Shown one piece after another: positions 10,098 to 18,089 of a stretch of 64,000 bases of DNA. Source of the stretch: Marinomonas rhizomae (GTDB lineage Bacteria; Pseudomonadota; Gammaproteobacteria; Pseudomonadales; Marinomonadaceae); contig NZ_CP073343.1 of NCBI RefSeq assembly GCF_024397855.1, positions 2,108,001 through 2,172,000 of the forward strand, read 5' to 3'. Every line of letters starts with the position of its first letter. The first letter of the stretch is position 1. The position numbers and the translations under genes are program-made. Below the pieces are notes generated by a model. The model did no database searches. It was given only the letters and a program-made list of their open reading frames with translations, and was not told where the DNA came from.

Positions 10098-11144
10098 ATG
10101 TCCGAACTTTCTAATAAAGCAGCACTTCGTGAAACCGTCCAAAAATATTTGTCTGAAGCTGAAAAAAGCCTTGAATTAAAGTCTGTTGACGACGCTCAAA
10201 TTCGTGACGAAATTAAATCTTTGCTTAAGCAAAAAAATGCCGTTTTGGTTGCTCATTATTACACTGAAGATGCCATTCAAGAGCTTGCAGAAGAGACGGG
10301 CGGAATTATTGCCGACTCACTAGAAATGGCTCGTTTTGGCGCAAACCATGAAGCGAAGACATTAGTGGTTGCAGGCGTTAAATTCATGGGTGAAACAGCA
10401 AAAATACTTAGCCCTGAAAAAACAATCTTAATGCCAACATTAGAAGCAACTTGCTCACTTGATATTGGCTGCCCAATTGAAGAATTTTCTGCTTTTTGTG
10501 ATCAGTATCCAGATCGGAAGGTCGTTGTGTATGCCAATACATCAGCCGCAGTGAAAGCCAGAGCGGATTGGGTTGTGACTTCTAGTATTGCCTTAGATGT
10601 TGTTAATCATCTTGTAGATCAGGGTGAGAAAATTATTTGGGCTCCAGATCAGCATCTAGGTGGTTATATTCAGCGAGAAACTGGCGCTGATATGATTCTT
10701 TGGGATGGAGCTTGCATTGTTCATGAAGAGTTTAAGGCCAAAGGTATTTTAGATTTAAAAGCTATCTATCCTGACGCCGCTGTACTGGTTCATCCAGAAT
10801 CACCTGAGCCTGTGGTTGAGGTTGCTGATGTTGTTGGCTCAACATCGCAGCTGCTAAATGCCTCGAAAAATATGTCAAACGATACCTTTATTGTCGCTAC
10901 CGACAGAGGTATTTTTTACAAGATGAAGCAGGCATCACCAAATAAACGTTTTATAGAAGCCCCAACAGCTGGCTCAGGTGCAAACTGCCGCAGTTGTGCG
11001 CATTGCCCTTGGATGGCGCTGAATAGTCTGGAGATGTTACGAAATTCGCTAAGAGATAGTACAGGCGAGATACACGTGACTGAAGAAACTAGAATCAAAG
11101 CTCTGATTCCATTGCAGCGAATGCTTGATTTTCAAGTGAAATAA
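10098..11144 (+). CDS. nadA: Quinolinate synthase A
   Basis: NadA is a [4Fe-4S] enzyme that condenses iminoaspartate with dihydroxyacetone phosphate to form quinolinate in NAD synthesis. I start at the ATG at 10098 ([12 protein letters not shown]), because the longer frame from 9996 would begin inside tRNA-Lys. The resulting 348 residues match the family. Visible motifs include [35 protein letters not shown], the cluster cysteine region [24 protein letters not shown], and the C-terminal cysteine cluster [14 protein letters not shown]. Confidence 0.96.
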   Translation: MSELSNKAALRETVQKYLSEAEKSLELKSVDDAQIRDEIKSLLKQKNAVLVAHYYTEDAIQELAEETGGIIADSLEMARFGANHEAKTLVVAGVKFMGETAKILSPEKTILMPTLEATCSLDIGCPIEEFSAFCDQYPDRKVVVYANTSAAVKARADWVVTSSIALDVVNHLVDQGEKIIWAPDQHLGGYIQRETGADMILWDGACIVHEEFKAKGILDLKAIYPDAAVLVHPESPEPVVEVADVVGSTSQLLNASKNMSNDTFIVATDRGIFYKMKQASPNKRFIEAPTAGSGANCRSCAHCPWMALNSLEMLRNSLRDSTGEIHVTEETRIKALIPLQRMLDFQVK

Positions 11145-11174
11145 TTCATAGCTTTATTTAGTATTTAGGGAAGA

Positions 11175-12701
11175 CTAATTATTTAGAGTCCCTAAATATT
11201 TCATTTCCAAATCCGAAAAAGCCAATTGCAATCGATCGTATTCAAGGTTTTTCTTGTTATATGCAACCCTAATTGTTTGAAAGTCCTTGCCTGTTACGGT
11301 ATCCAAGAGCTTGTTTTTTAGCTCCGTTGTTGCTTGAACTAATTGTCGATTTTTTTCTCTTTCCTGCATCAGTGGTTTTGACTGAGCTGCCAAGTCAGGG
11401 TGAGTACTTTCTGCAATGGTATTTATTTCTTCTTTTAATTTGTTATTGGTGTTTTCTGCTGTGTCTAATTCTTGTGCTAAAAGAGTAACGCAGGTCTCCG
11501 ACTCTTGTAGTAAGCGTTCAAGTACTCGAGCATCCTTATCTTGTTCAATAAGGTTATCTGATGACTGGTTTTCAAGTGCAGTGTTTAACTCATCACGAAA
11601 GGAGCCAAAGGTTTCTTTTTTGTTAGCGCTTAATGCTTGTAGATTGCCAATAGCCGTTTCATTACTCTGGTTGAGCTGTCTTTCCAACTCAGCTAGTTTG
11701 GTATCCTTCTGACTAATATCTTGCCTTAACGATGTAATTGATAAATTTGATGTTTCTAATTCTGCTTCTAGTTGCAAGATAAGTGTTTGTGACTCTTTGG
11801 ACATCCGTTCCATTTTAGAAATGGCTACTTTTTGTGCTTCAATCGCTGCCTGTGAGTTGTTGCTGTTGTTAGCTTTATCAATTTCGTTTTTTAGTTGTTC
11901 AATGACCATTCTTTGGCGATCAGATAAGCTGCTTAAGCTTGATATCTGCTTGAAAGAAGCATTGCGACTCTGTTTATCTTGCTTTTGAGCTTTTGGTGCT
12001 TGCAGGTTAAATGAGGCAAAACTTCCTGTGTTCTCAGACTGTTTTTGCTCGAGCTTTTTGATCTTCTCTTGTAGAGCATTGATTTCTGTTTCTAGGCGCT
12101 GCTGTTCTGCTTGTTTAATGGCTAATCGATTGATACGTAATCTGGCTTGATCGATATTGTCTTGTAAGTCTTGATTGAGTAGAGATTGGTTTTTTGAAAG
12201 TGATTCTTTAGTAATCAGTATCTCTGATGCTTGATAAAATTCATCTTCCATCTCTTTTAGATTCTGATGCAGTTCATCAATATTGGTTGTTTGTAGTTTT
12301 GGGGCAGAGAGAGCATATAATAGACTGGATAGGAATCGATTTAAGATAGGTTTAGGCTTTTCATTCGCCTGATTTAGCAAAATGGCTCTTTCGGCTTTGA
12401 GTACCGTCCCCCAGATTTTTAATCTATTCACTTCATGCTGGTCTAATTTATTGGAGGTAATTGAAGCAGCGGCAAAATTGATCTGTAGGTCCATATAATG
12501 AGCGAGACCTTTATAGGTTTTAGTCTCCTCTAATTCTTCACTACTTAAAGGAGTGTCTAAAATCTCAGCAGATTCTTCTCCTTCCTTTGATGCCTGTTGT
12601 TTTTTTTTCGCAAGTGAATATATCATCCACAAGAAGGTAGCATTGGCCAACAAAAGAAATGTACTGAGTTCAAGCAGCGCCCAGATCAACCACTTTGACA
12701 T
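11175..12701 (-). CDS. Membrane-anchored coiled-coil protein of unknown function
   Basis: I do not recognise the family. The 508 residues begin with one strongly hydrophobic helix (WALLELSTFLLLANATFLW, about 6-24) followed by a basic stop-transfer stretch (AKKKQQ). The remainder is predicted cytoplasmic, Gln/Glu/Asn/Lys-rich and mostly heptad-like, with coiled-coil stretches at about 150-225, 255-345 and 385-480. There are no cysteine clusters and no enzyme motifs. A structural or scaffolding role is possible but unsupported. The upstream region shared with the divergent nitroreductase holds a Fur-box-like sequence. Confidence 0.8.
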   Translation of the reverse strand: MSKWLIWALLELSTFLLLANATFLWMIYSLAKKKQQASKEGEESAEILDTPLSSEELEETKTYKGLAHYMDLQINFAAASITSNKLDQHEVNRLKIWGTVLKAERAILLNQANEKPKPILNRFLSSLLYALSAPKLQTTNIDELHQNLKEMEDEFYQASEILITKESLSKNQSLLNQDLQDNIDQARLRINRLAIKQAEQQRLETEINALQEKIKKLEQKQSENTGSFASFNLQAPKAQKQDKQSRNASFKQISSLSSLSDRQRMVIEQLKNEIDKANNSNNSQAAIEAQKVAISKMERMSKESQTLILQLEAELETSNLSITSLRQDISQKDTKLAELERQLNQSNETAIGNLQALSANKKETFGSFRDELNTALENQSSDNLIEQDKDARVLERLLQESETCVTLLAQELDTAENTNNKLKEEINTIAESTHPDLAAQSKPLMQEREKNRQLVQATTELKNKLLDTVTGKDFQTIRVAYNKKNLEYDRLQLAFSDLEMKYLGTLNN

Positions 12702-12732
12702 AAAAACTCCTAGACCCTAAAGCAATAGATAT

Positions 12733-12751
12733 GATATTCATTATCATTAAA
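12733..12751. promoter_or_regulatory. Putative Fur box
   Basis: GATATTCATTATCATTAAA matches the 19-bp Fur consensus at 15 positions by hand alignment. It lies between the divergent coiled-coil gene (start at 12701) and the nitroreductase gene (start at 12812), about 30 bp from the former. That position suits control of the leftward gene. AT-rich background makes this a candidate only. Confidence 0.5.
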
Positions 12752-12811
12752 CTATAGCAAGCGATCATTTTAGCTTGCTGTTTTTCTTATGTTAGCGGAA
12801 TTAAATATTTT

Positions 12812-13378
12812 ATGAGTAAAGAATTTATAACATTTATGCGTAATCGTGTATCGCAACCAGCGCTCGACTTACCCGCACCGAGCGAAACAGAGTGGTGTTC
12901 TATTCTCGAAGCGGCTAGCCGAGCTGCAGATCATGGCAATCTTAAGCCTTGGCGTTTTTGTATTTTTGAAGGGGAAGGACGAGCAAAGCTTGGGCAGATT
13001 TATTGGCACCATGCCTTATCTGAAGTAGATTCTATGCCTGAAAGTAAAGAGGAAGCTTTTATTAAAAAGGCGTACCGAGCTCCCGCAGTCCTAATGGTGT
13101 ACGCTCGAATCCAAGATCACCCTAAAGTACCAGCAATTGAACAAATAATGGCAGCCTCAGCAGCCGCTCAGCAGGTTTTACTTGGCCTAAACGCTCTTGG
13201 TTATGGCGCAATGTGGCGAAGCGGCCCAGCTTGCTTTACACAGAAAACAAAAGATCTCTTATCACTCAAACCAAATGAGCAAATTATTGGCCTCATCTAT
13301 ACAGGAACCCCCACAGAAAAACAGGATCTCATTCGAGAGGTAGAGCTTGAATCACATCTAACATGGGTAAGAGATTAA
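12812..13378 (+). CDS. YdjA-like nitroreductase family protein
   Basis: This is a predicted FMN-dependent NAD(P)H oxidoreductase of the compact YdjA branch (188 residues; E. coli YdjA is 183). An N-terminal RNRVSQPAL carries the flavin-phosphate-contacting Arg region. The AADHGNLKPWRFCIFEG segment (about 38-54) is the flavin-binding loop, and RAPAVLMVYARI, AAAQQVLLGLNALGYGAMW and LIYTGTP are typical of the fold. The physiological substrate is unknown. It is transcribed away from the coiled-coil gene across the putative Fur site. Confidence 0.85.
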   Translation: MSKEFITFMRNRVSQPALDLPAPSETEWCSILEAASRAADHGNLKPWRFCIFEGEGRAKLGQIYWHHALSEVDSMPESKEEAFIKKAYRAPAVLMVYARIQDHPKVPAIEQIMAASAAAQQVLLGLNALGYGAMWRSGPACFTQKTKDLLSLKPNEQIIGLIYTGTPTEKQDLIREVELESHLTWVRD

Positions 13379-13385
13379 TTTCTAA

Positions 13386-13419
13386 GGTTTAATTGCAAAA
13401 AAACTATTGCAATTAAACC
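13386..13419. terminator. Perfect 13-bp hairpin after the nitroreductase gene
   Basis: GGTTTAATTGCAA and TTGCAATTAAACC form a perfect 13-bp stem with an 8-nt A-rich loop. It starts 8 bases after the nitroreductase stop. There is no downstream T-run, so it is not a textbook intrinsic terminator. It may act as an mRNA 3'-end stabiliser or a weak terminator ahead of tRNA-Ser. Confidence 0.5.
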
Positions 13420-13470
13420 TCTCCATCACTAATATACGCGCACAAATTACGCAGCGCGTATAAAAGTTTT

Positions 13471-13558
13471 GGTGAGCTGTCCGAGTGGCCGAAGGAGCAC
13501 GCCTGGAAAGCGTGTATGTCGAAAGGCATCAAGAGTTCGAATCTCTTGCTCACCGCCA
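13471..13558 (+). tRNA. tRNA-Ser(GGA)
   Basis: An 88-nt class II tRNA with a long variable arm, acceptor stem GGTGAGC / GCTCACC, anticodon loop CTGGAAA (GGA), T-loop GTTCGAATC and encoded CCA. Its last 14 bases begin a 113-bp direct repeat whose other copy lies 2.5 kb downstream. The tRNA 3' end therefore marks one boundary of an inserted segment. Confidence 0.96.
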
Positions 13559-13657
13559 TTATTTGAAAAAAAAGACATCGTATGATGTCTTTTTTTTCGC
13601 CTGCAGTTTATCGCTTCTATGGTATTTATTCCCAAGTGGCATCTTGTTCGGAAATTC
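13545..13657. repeat. Direct repeat, left copy (tRNA-Ser 3' end, terminator, phoD-like 3' codons)
   Basis: This 113-bp block is repeated at 16054-16165 with six substitutions and one A-run length difference (about 94% identity). It comprises the last 14 bases of tRNA-Ser, the tRNA terminator hairpin, and 32 bases corresponding to the last codons and stop of the phoD-like gene on the minus strand. Two of the three substitutions in that coding part are synonymous, and one changes Leu to Ile. This suggests the left copy came from a related genome's tRNA-Ser/phoD locus rather than from local drift. Confidence 0.9.
13566..13597 (+). terminator. Terminator of tRNA-Ser
   Basis: An AGACATC / GATGTCT stem with a short loop, flanked by eight A on the left and eight T on the right, forms a bidirectional intrinsic terminator. 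The same hairpin occurs in the right repeat copy at 16075-16106. Confidence 0.88.
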
Positions 13658-14286
13658 AAGTACTTCTAGCTTTGAAAAACCTCGATACTTTACACAATTA
13701 TTTATTTAGAAAAATTGTCGCTCCGTGAATTTTTCGACATTATTAATTGCAAAGACCGAGTTATAAACGTGGATATACAAAATGTACAAGAAATGAGTGT
13801 TATTTATACAGTTTTCACTTGTTACTTCTATCACGCTATCCCTCCATTTAATTTGATTTATTGTTCACTCCTCAATTTTCTCGTATTCTCTCAGTTTCAA
13901 ATGTAAGTAACCTAATCCAAAGAAGATGGCATTCTGCATGGACGATCAAATCCTTACCTTGAAAGAGGTTGCTGCTTATTTGAAGTTGGCAGTGAAAGAC
14001 TGGAGCCTAGGCGCTGCCACATTGTACTAAACAGGTTGTCGACTTGAATATCTGCGCGTGTTAGCAAATCTGTTGTTAAAAAAGAGGGGGTTGTGTCTGG
14101 GTTCATTTTATAGCCCTTGAGTGGTTTCGTGTTTTGTCTAGATAACAAGCATTATTATTCAGTTAGTTATGCTGAATTTGGCGTTCAACTTGAACGCAAA
14201 AACTTGAGTCTCTAATACAAATCTATTTGATCCCCTTACAGCAATCTAGCGTACCACATTAGCATGTTGATAAACTCGTTAGTTCG
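13658..14286. mobile_element. Gene-poor debris of a decayed mobile element (left flank of insert)
   Basis: About 630 bp with no convincing intact gene. It contains a frameshifted helix-turn-helix fragment at 13927-14030. A 64-codon minus-strand frame (13954-14148; includes TTDLLTRADIQVDNLF) overlaps that fragment, and I cannot assign it. No integrase or transposase is recognisable. G+C is low and host-like, in contrast to the following ATPase gene. The segment lies between the left direct repeat and the ATPase, so it is most likely part of the imported or rearranged DNA. Confidence 0.5.
13927..14030 (+). pseudogene. Excisionase-type helix-turn-helix fragment (frameshifted, truncated)
   Basis: From the ATG at 13939 the frame reads MDDQILTLKEVAAY and stops at 13981. 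A one-base shift continues it as LKLAVKD before the similarity ends. The combined EVAAYLKLA pattern is the start of the MerR/excisionase-like HTH_17 domain found in small proteins encoded by mobile elements and restriction loci. The recognition helix and wing (usually a Trp-Arg-Phe motif) are missing. It is a remnant, not a functional gene. Confidence 0.45.
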
Positions 14287-15771
14287 ATGATGAAGAAGAT
14301 GATGAAGACGTTAATAGCACAACATCGCGTCGCTCGGCGGTGCTTCTCTACAGGCCCCGTTTCAGCGGCTTATGAACTCAAGGTGGACGCGGGGGAGCTG
14401 CGACGAGATGACGCTCAAGTCGCTCTGGCGGCAAAATTCGATGCCCTGCACGAGACTCTTGCCTCTTTCCCACAAGTACCCGTACGCACCGACGATCCTA
14501 GTGAGAACAGCCGTACAAGCAGAAATCCACTTTTACTGTTACTGGCGCGATCCCTGGCATCCGCCCAGTCCTTTCTTCGAAAGAAGTTCCATTTGTGGTT
14601 TTTTGGTCCACCGCCGCGAGGCATGTACATTCATGGAACGGTCGGGGTCGGCAAGAGCTTTCTAATGGATCTCTTTTACGCGTCGGTTACTGTGCCTGAT
14701 GATGATTCTTGCTGTAATAATGACAGCCACAAACACGCAAAGATTACCAAACGCCGCGTCCACTTTCATGAATTCATGCTAGACGTCCATCATCGAATCT
14801 TTGTCTACAAACAGAAGCGCCCACGAGGTGATTCGCTTCCCATCATTGCGCAACAATTGGCACAAGAAGCCCAACTCCTCTGTTTAGATGAATTTCAAGT
14901 GACAGACATCGCCGATGCCATGATTTTAAAGCGACTATTTTCACTATTACTTGATTGGAATGTCGTGGTGGTGGCCACCTCGAATAGATCCCCCGATGCC
15001 TTGTATGAGGGAGGCATTAACCGATCCCTTTTTTTGCCATTCATCGACATGTTGAAACACACGTCCGACATTATTTCCATGGAGGATTCCCGCAAGGATT
15101 ATCGACTCGAAAATCGAGTGTGTGGTCAATCCTATTTTTGGTCAAACAAGGATGTTCATGGCGATAATAATATTAATAAAAACATACAGGCGCAGTTGGA
15201 AGAAATATTTGGTGGCACTGCATCCGGAACTGAGGCTGAGATCATTCCCATCCTATTTGGTCGCACTGTCCAGGTCGCCCGTTTGAATGACCGGTGCGCC
15301 TGGTTTGATTTTTCCGAGTTGTGCTACCAACCGCTCGGGGCGGCCGATTATATTTCCCTCTGCTGCCGATTTCCGGTCCTCATCATAGACCACGTTCCCC
15401 AACTGGATGCCAAGCACCTCGACGAAGCGCGACGATTCGTGACCCTCATTGACGCGTGTTATGAATCTCACACCCGCTTGGTGCTGGCGGCACAAGTCCC
15501 GCTCGACGAATTGTTTGTCGATTTTGAAGCGCAAGTCGAAAGCAGTGATGGAGATGAAGAATTGATTGTCAATGAGAAGGGGGGAAACTCGAGTTCTTTT
15601 GCGACGACCATGATTCGCACCAAAGATGGGAAATATTTTGAGTGGTCAGCGACGGGTCGAGTTGGTGTGTCACTAGCACAATTTTCAGCCGCAAATGATC
15701 TCGCCTTTTCCTTTCGACGAGCCGCATCTCGGTTGGAAGAAATGGGTGGAAAGGAATGGGGACGGCAATGA
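14287..15771 (+). CDS. AFG1/LACE1-type AAA+ ATPase, eukaryotic (mitochondrial)-like
   Basis: AFG1 in mitochondria, and its bacterial relative ZapE, are single-AAA ATPases involved in protein quality control or division. The 494 residues show Walker A (GTVGVGKS, 117-124), Walker B (LLCLDEF, 197-203), the family block QVTDIADAMILKRLF, sensor region ATSNR (230-234) and RSLFLPFIDMLK (246-257). A C-terminal VPLDEL segment is also present. The SNR and RSLFLPFID variants resemble eukaryotic AFG1; ZapE usually has SNY and a differently worded block. The N-terminus has seven basic (K, R, H) and no acidic residues in positions 1-29, with an RRCFST segment like a mitochondrial cleavage region. Low-complexity Asp/Asn/Ser inserts occur at about 137-150 and near 290. 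Two lines counted by eye are 52-55% G+C against about 42% in a neighbouring line. No Shine-Dalgarno is visible before the ATG. Bacterial expression is doubtful. Confidence 0.85.
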   Translation: MMKKMMKTLIAQHRVARRCFSTGPVSAAYELKVDAGELRRDDAQVALAAKFDALHETLASFPQVPVRTDDPSENSRTSRNPLLLLLARSLASAQSFLRKKFHLWFFGPPPRGMYIHGTVGVGKSFLMDLFYASVTVPDDDSCCNNDSHKHAKITKRRVHFHEFMLDVHHRIFVYKQKRPRGDSLPIIAQQLAQEAQLLCLDEFQVTDIADAMILKRLFSLLLDWNVVVVATSNRSPDALYEGGINRSLFLPFIDMLKHTSDIISMEDSRKDYRLENRVCGQSYFWSNKDVHGDNNINKNIQAQLEEIFGGTASGTEAEIIPILFGRTVQVARLNDRCAWFDFSELCYQPLGAADYISLCCRFPVLIIDHVPQLDAKHLDEARRFVTLIDACYESHTRLVLAAQVPLDELFVDFEAQVESSDGDEELIVNEKGGNSSSFATTMIRTKDGKYFEWSATGRVGVSLAQFSAANDLAFSFRRAASRLEEMGGKEWGRQ

Positions 15772-16053
15772 CGAAAGGTATTTACCTTGCAAAAAAACAC
15801 TAAAATGAGTGACACCTCATGTTTTTTCGCTCAAGTGAAAGAATTTTGGTGCGCTTTGAGCTCTTAATCGCAGCTTCCCTAACCAAAGTGGATTTGCTAT
15901 GCCTCGTTTAAAGGGTATTCAGATACCAATTTTCCATCAGCAGTCTTCTTTTCTGTAGTAAATCCCCCTTTGATAAGCTGCCTCAGCCTGGCTGGTCTTT
16001 GAGTTTATGGGCTAGGGCATGCTCAATACTAACATCACCAACAGCATTGCGAC
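15772..16053. mobile_element. Unassigned AT-rich DNA, right flank of insert
   Basis: About 280 bp between the ATPase stop and the right direct repeat. I see no intact gene, tRNA or transposon end. Reverse-strand reading gives short open stretches (for example VGDVSIEHALAHKLKDQ near 16000-16050) that I cannot match to a family. Composition returns to host-like A+T immediately after the ATPase stop, so the high-G+C portion is confined to the gene. Confidence 0.4.
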
Positions 16054-16165
16054 CTTGCTCACCGCCATTATTTGAAAAAAAGACATCGCATGATGTCTTT
16101 TTTTTCGTCTGCAATTTATCGCTTCTATGGTATTTATTCCCAAGTCGCATCTTGTTCAGAAAGTC
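16054..16165. repeat. Direct repeat, right copy
   Basis: Second copy of the block at 13545-13657. It carries an orphan 14-base tRNA-Ser 3' end and terminator hairpin, then runs continuously into the intact phoD-like gene (stop codon at 16134-16136, minus strand). This copy is therefore the likely original chromosomal junction, displaced from its tRNA by the roughly 2.4-kb insert. Confidence 0.9.
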
Positions 16166-18032
16166 TGAAATGTATATCACGCCCGTCCGAACACAGTTGG
16201 ACAACCTTAGATGGCGAGCCATCTTCATTTAATGATACCAAGCTTACTCCTGACGCGTTTAAGAGGCGCTTTCCATGAGCTGTAGTTTCTGGTTTATGGG
16301 GAATGACTTTCATGCTGCGCCGTCTAGTAAACCAATTTAGTGGTGATCTTGGTGAATAGAGCCAGCGATTTAAACGATCAAAAATATCCAGTAGCCGCTG
16401 AGGAAATTCGTTTTTAATGCCACTGCTGGTGATTTGCCATAAGTCTGATCCTTGTTTATTGCCGCGTAGCTGGATGTCGTAAACAAAAGAGTAATGAACA
16501 TCCCCTGATAGAATAACAAAATTTTGTGGTGTTTTATTATGCCTAAACATATTCATTAGGGCATACGCAGAACCCGGATGTGCCATCCAATTTTCTGCAT
16601 CCACCATCAGAGGTTGCCCAAACCAAGTAAACACTCTTTGAATGCTTTCAATTAGTTTGACTCCAAAAATAGGGGCGGGTGATACCAGAATAACGGCTTG
16701 TAAGCCTTTCAGCTGATGTTGTAGGTCGGTTAGCGCCTCCCAGTCCATTAGTCCTGACGGTTTTTCCAGTGATTTCTCAGAACGCCAACGATGAGTGCGG
16801 GTATCTAGTACAACAAGAGGTGGTGTTGTCTGCCAAGTATAGTTCCACTTAGAAAATCGGAATAGCTCGTGCAGTAATTCATCATGGTGTTTTTTGCCAG
16901 GGTGAATGAGCACCTTTTGAACTTCGTGAATCAATTCACTAGAAAAATGTTCGGGTGCATTCCCCCATCCTTGGCACATAAGATAACCGAGAAGGGCGTT
17001 GCCAATAATTCGAGCAGAAAAATCATGATTATAGGCTGTTTCCTCCCAAGCTGCGGTCAGGTTCCAGTCATCCGTAATATCATGATCATCAAAAATCATT
17101 GCCACGGGGAGATGGGCAAGTGCACGACGGACTTTAGGCAAACCTTTGGCAAAGTTTTCGATAATAGGAATTTGCTTTGTGAAAATTGCTGCATGCTCAT
17201 CTGACAAGTCTGAGGGTGTAGATATACCTCCATTCTCAAATATCAAATCCCAGCCTTTAGGAGACCAAGCAAGGGCATACATGGCGAGTACTTCTGCCAA
17301 TGAAATTAAATGATTTTGAGCTGTATCTGTTGTAAATACAGGCTTTCTTACACCTCCAAAAACCTGATCTATCACGCCTCGGCTCAGTTTATTTTCTGGT
17401 AGCAGGGTTTCTCGCGCGTAGTAGTAAGCGGTTTCTTTATGCAGCTGATGGGCACTGTTAATCTCTGCGCATGGGAGTGTTTCGTCAGGCATTCCAAGGT
17501 GTGGGACTAGCTGATGAATCGCCCATAACATTGGAGCCGCGACATCATCTGCATATATTTGATCTCCGCTCATCATCAAGATGCTAGGCCAATCGCTAGG
17601 AGACGTATTTTCCAGCAGCTCATCCACCCGTAATAATCCATCTTTGCTAGGATGGTGCGGTTTTCGGCAAGAACCATGCAATATTTTATCTATATTCGGT
17701 TGGATGATAAAAAATGGGAAGGGGTGATTTGGATAGACAAGATCTTCAGCCCAATGCGTCCAGTCCAACCCATTCAGTCGAAGATCATAATGAATGGGTT
17801 GATTAGTTGGTAAGGCTTTGTCTAGCTTAATATCAATCAGCTGGATGAAAAGTCCGGTACCAGCTTTGAGTTGTGTGTGGTATTTGGCTGTTTGGTTAGT
17901 ATTGAGTGTTGATAAAACAGTGTTGTCTTGAAGTAGAGTGATATCAAACGTTACAGCTTCTGTGGTCATCAACCAAAACGTTAGTCTATCCGCTGTCATT
18001 CTTCGTAATAGCGGTCCAGCTAATACCTGCAT
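16134..18032 (-). CDS. PhoD-like metallophosphatase
   Basis: This is a predicted alkaline phosphatase/phosphodiesterase of the PhoD superfamily (632 residues). Metal-site motifs are in order: GSCRKP (about 120), MMSGDQIYADD (about 152-162), IFDDHDITDDWN (about 315-326) and a late LSGDVHYSF (about 506-514). The N-terminal 110 residues form a beta-rich domain. No Tat or Sec signal peptide is visible, so it is probably cytoplasmic or exported by another route. Substrate is unknown. The last codons lie inside the right direct repeat but the gene is intact. Confidence 0.85.
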   Translation of the reverse strand: MQVLAGPLLRRMTADRLTFWLMTTEAVTFDITLLQDNTVLSTLNTNQTAKYHTQLKAGTGLFIQLIDIKLDKALPTNQPIHYDLRLNGLDWTHWAEDLVYPNHPFPFFIIQPNIDKILHGSCRKPHHPSKDGLLRVDELLENTSPSDWPSILMMSGDQIYADDVAAPMLWAIHQLVPHLGMPDETLPCAEINSAHQLHKETAYYYARETLLPENKLSRGVIDQVFGGVRKPVFTTDTAQNHLISLAEVLAMYALAWSPKGWDLIFENGGISTPSDLSDEHAAIFTKQIPIIENFAKGLPKVRRALAHLPVAMIFDDHDITDDWNLTAAWEETAYNHDFSARIIGNALLGYLMCQGWGNAPEHFSSELIHEVQKVLIHPGKKHHDELLHELFRFSKWNYTWQTTPPLVVLDTRTHRWRSEKSLEKPSGLMDWEALTDLQHQLKGLQAVILVSPAPIFGVKLIESIQRVFTWFGQPLMVDAENWMAHPGSAYALMNMFRHNKTPQNFVILSGDVHYSFVYDIQLRGNKQGSDLWQITSSGIKNEFPQRLLDIFDRLNRWLYSPRSPLNWFTRRRSMKVIPHKPETTAHGKRLLNASGVSLVSLNEDGSPSKVVQLCSDGRDIHFRLSEQDATWE

Positions 18033-18089
18033 AAATTCCTCATATTAACTTGTTGAATACGGCTTAACAGCATTCAACAAGTTATTCAT

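Noticed and set aside
13954..14148. Minus-strand frame of 64 codons inside the insert
   Set aside because: No recognisable family. It overlaps the HTH fragment, and without a search it is safer to treat as debris.
14150..14286. Integron attC site near the ATPase gene
   Set aside because: GTTAG-like strings occur, but I could not pair core sites with the required symmetry and saw no integron integrase.
13545..16165. Local tandem duplication as origin of the direct repeats
   Set aside because: A local duplication should drift without regard to codon position. The phoD portion shows mostly synonymous change, favouring import from another genome, though only three sites support this.
15983..16228. 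Minus-strand frame of 81 codons across the right direct repeat
   Set aside because: It runs through the terminator and the 3' part of phoD in another frame, and no domain is visible; it is a shadow.
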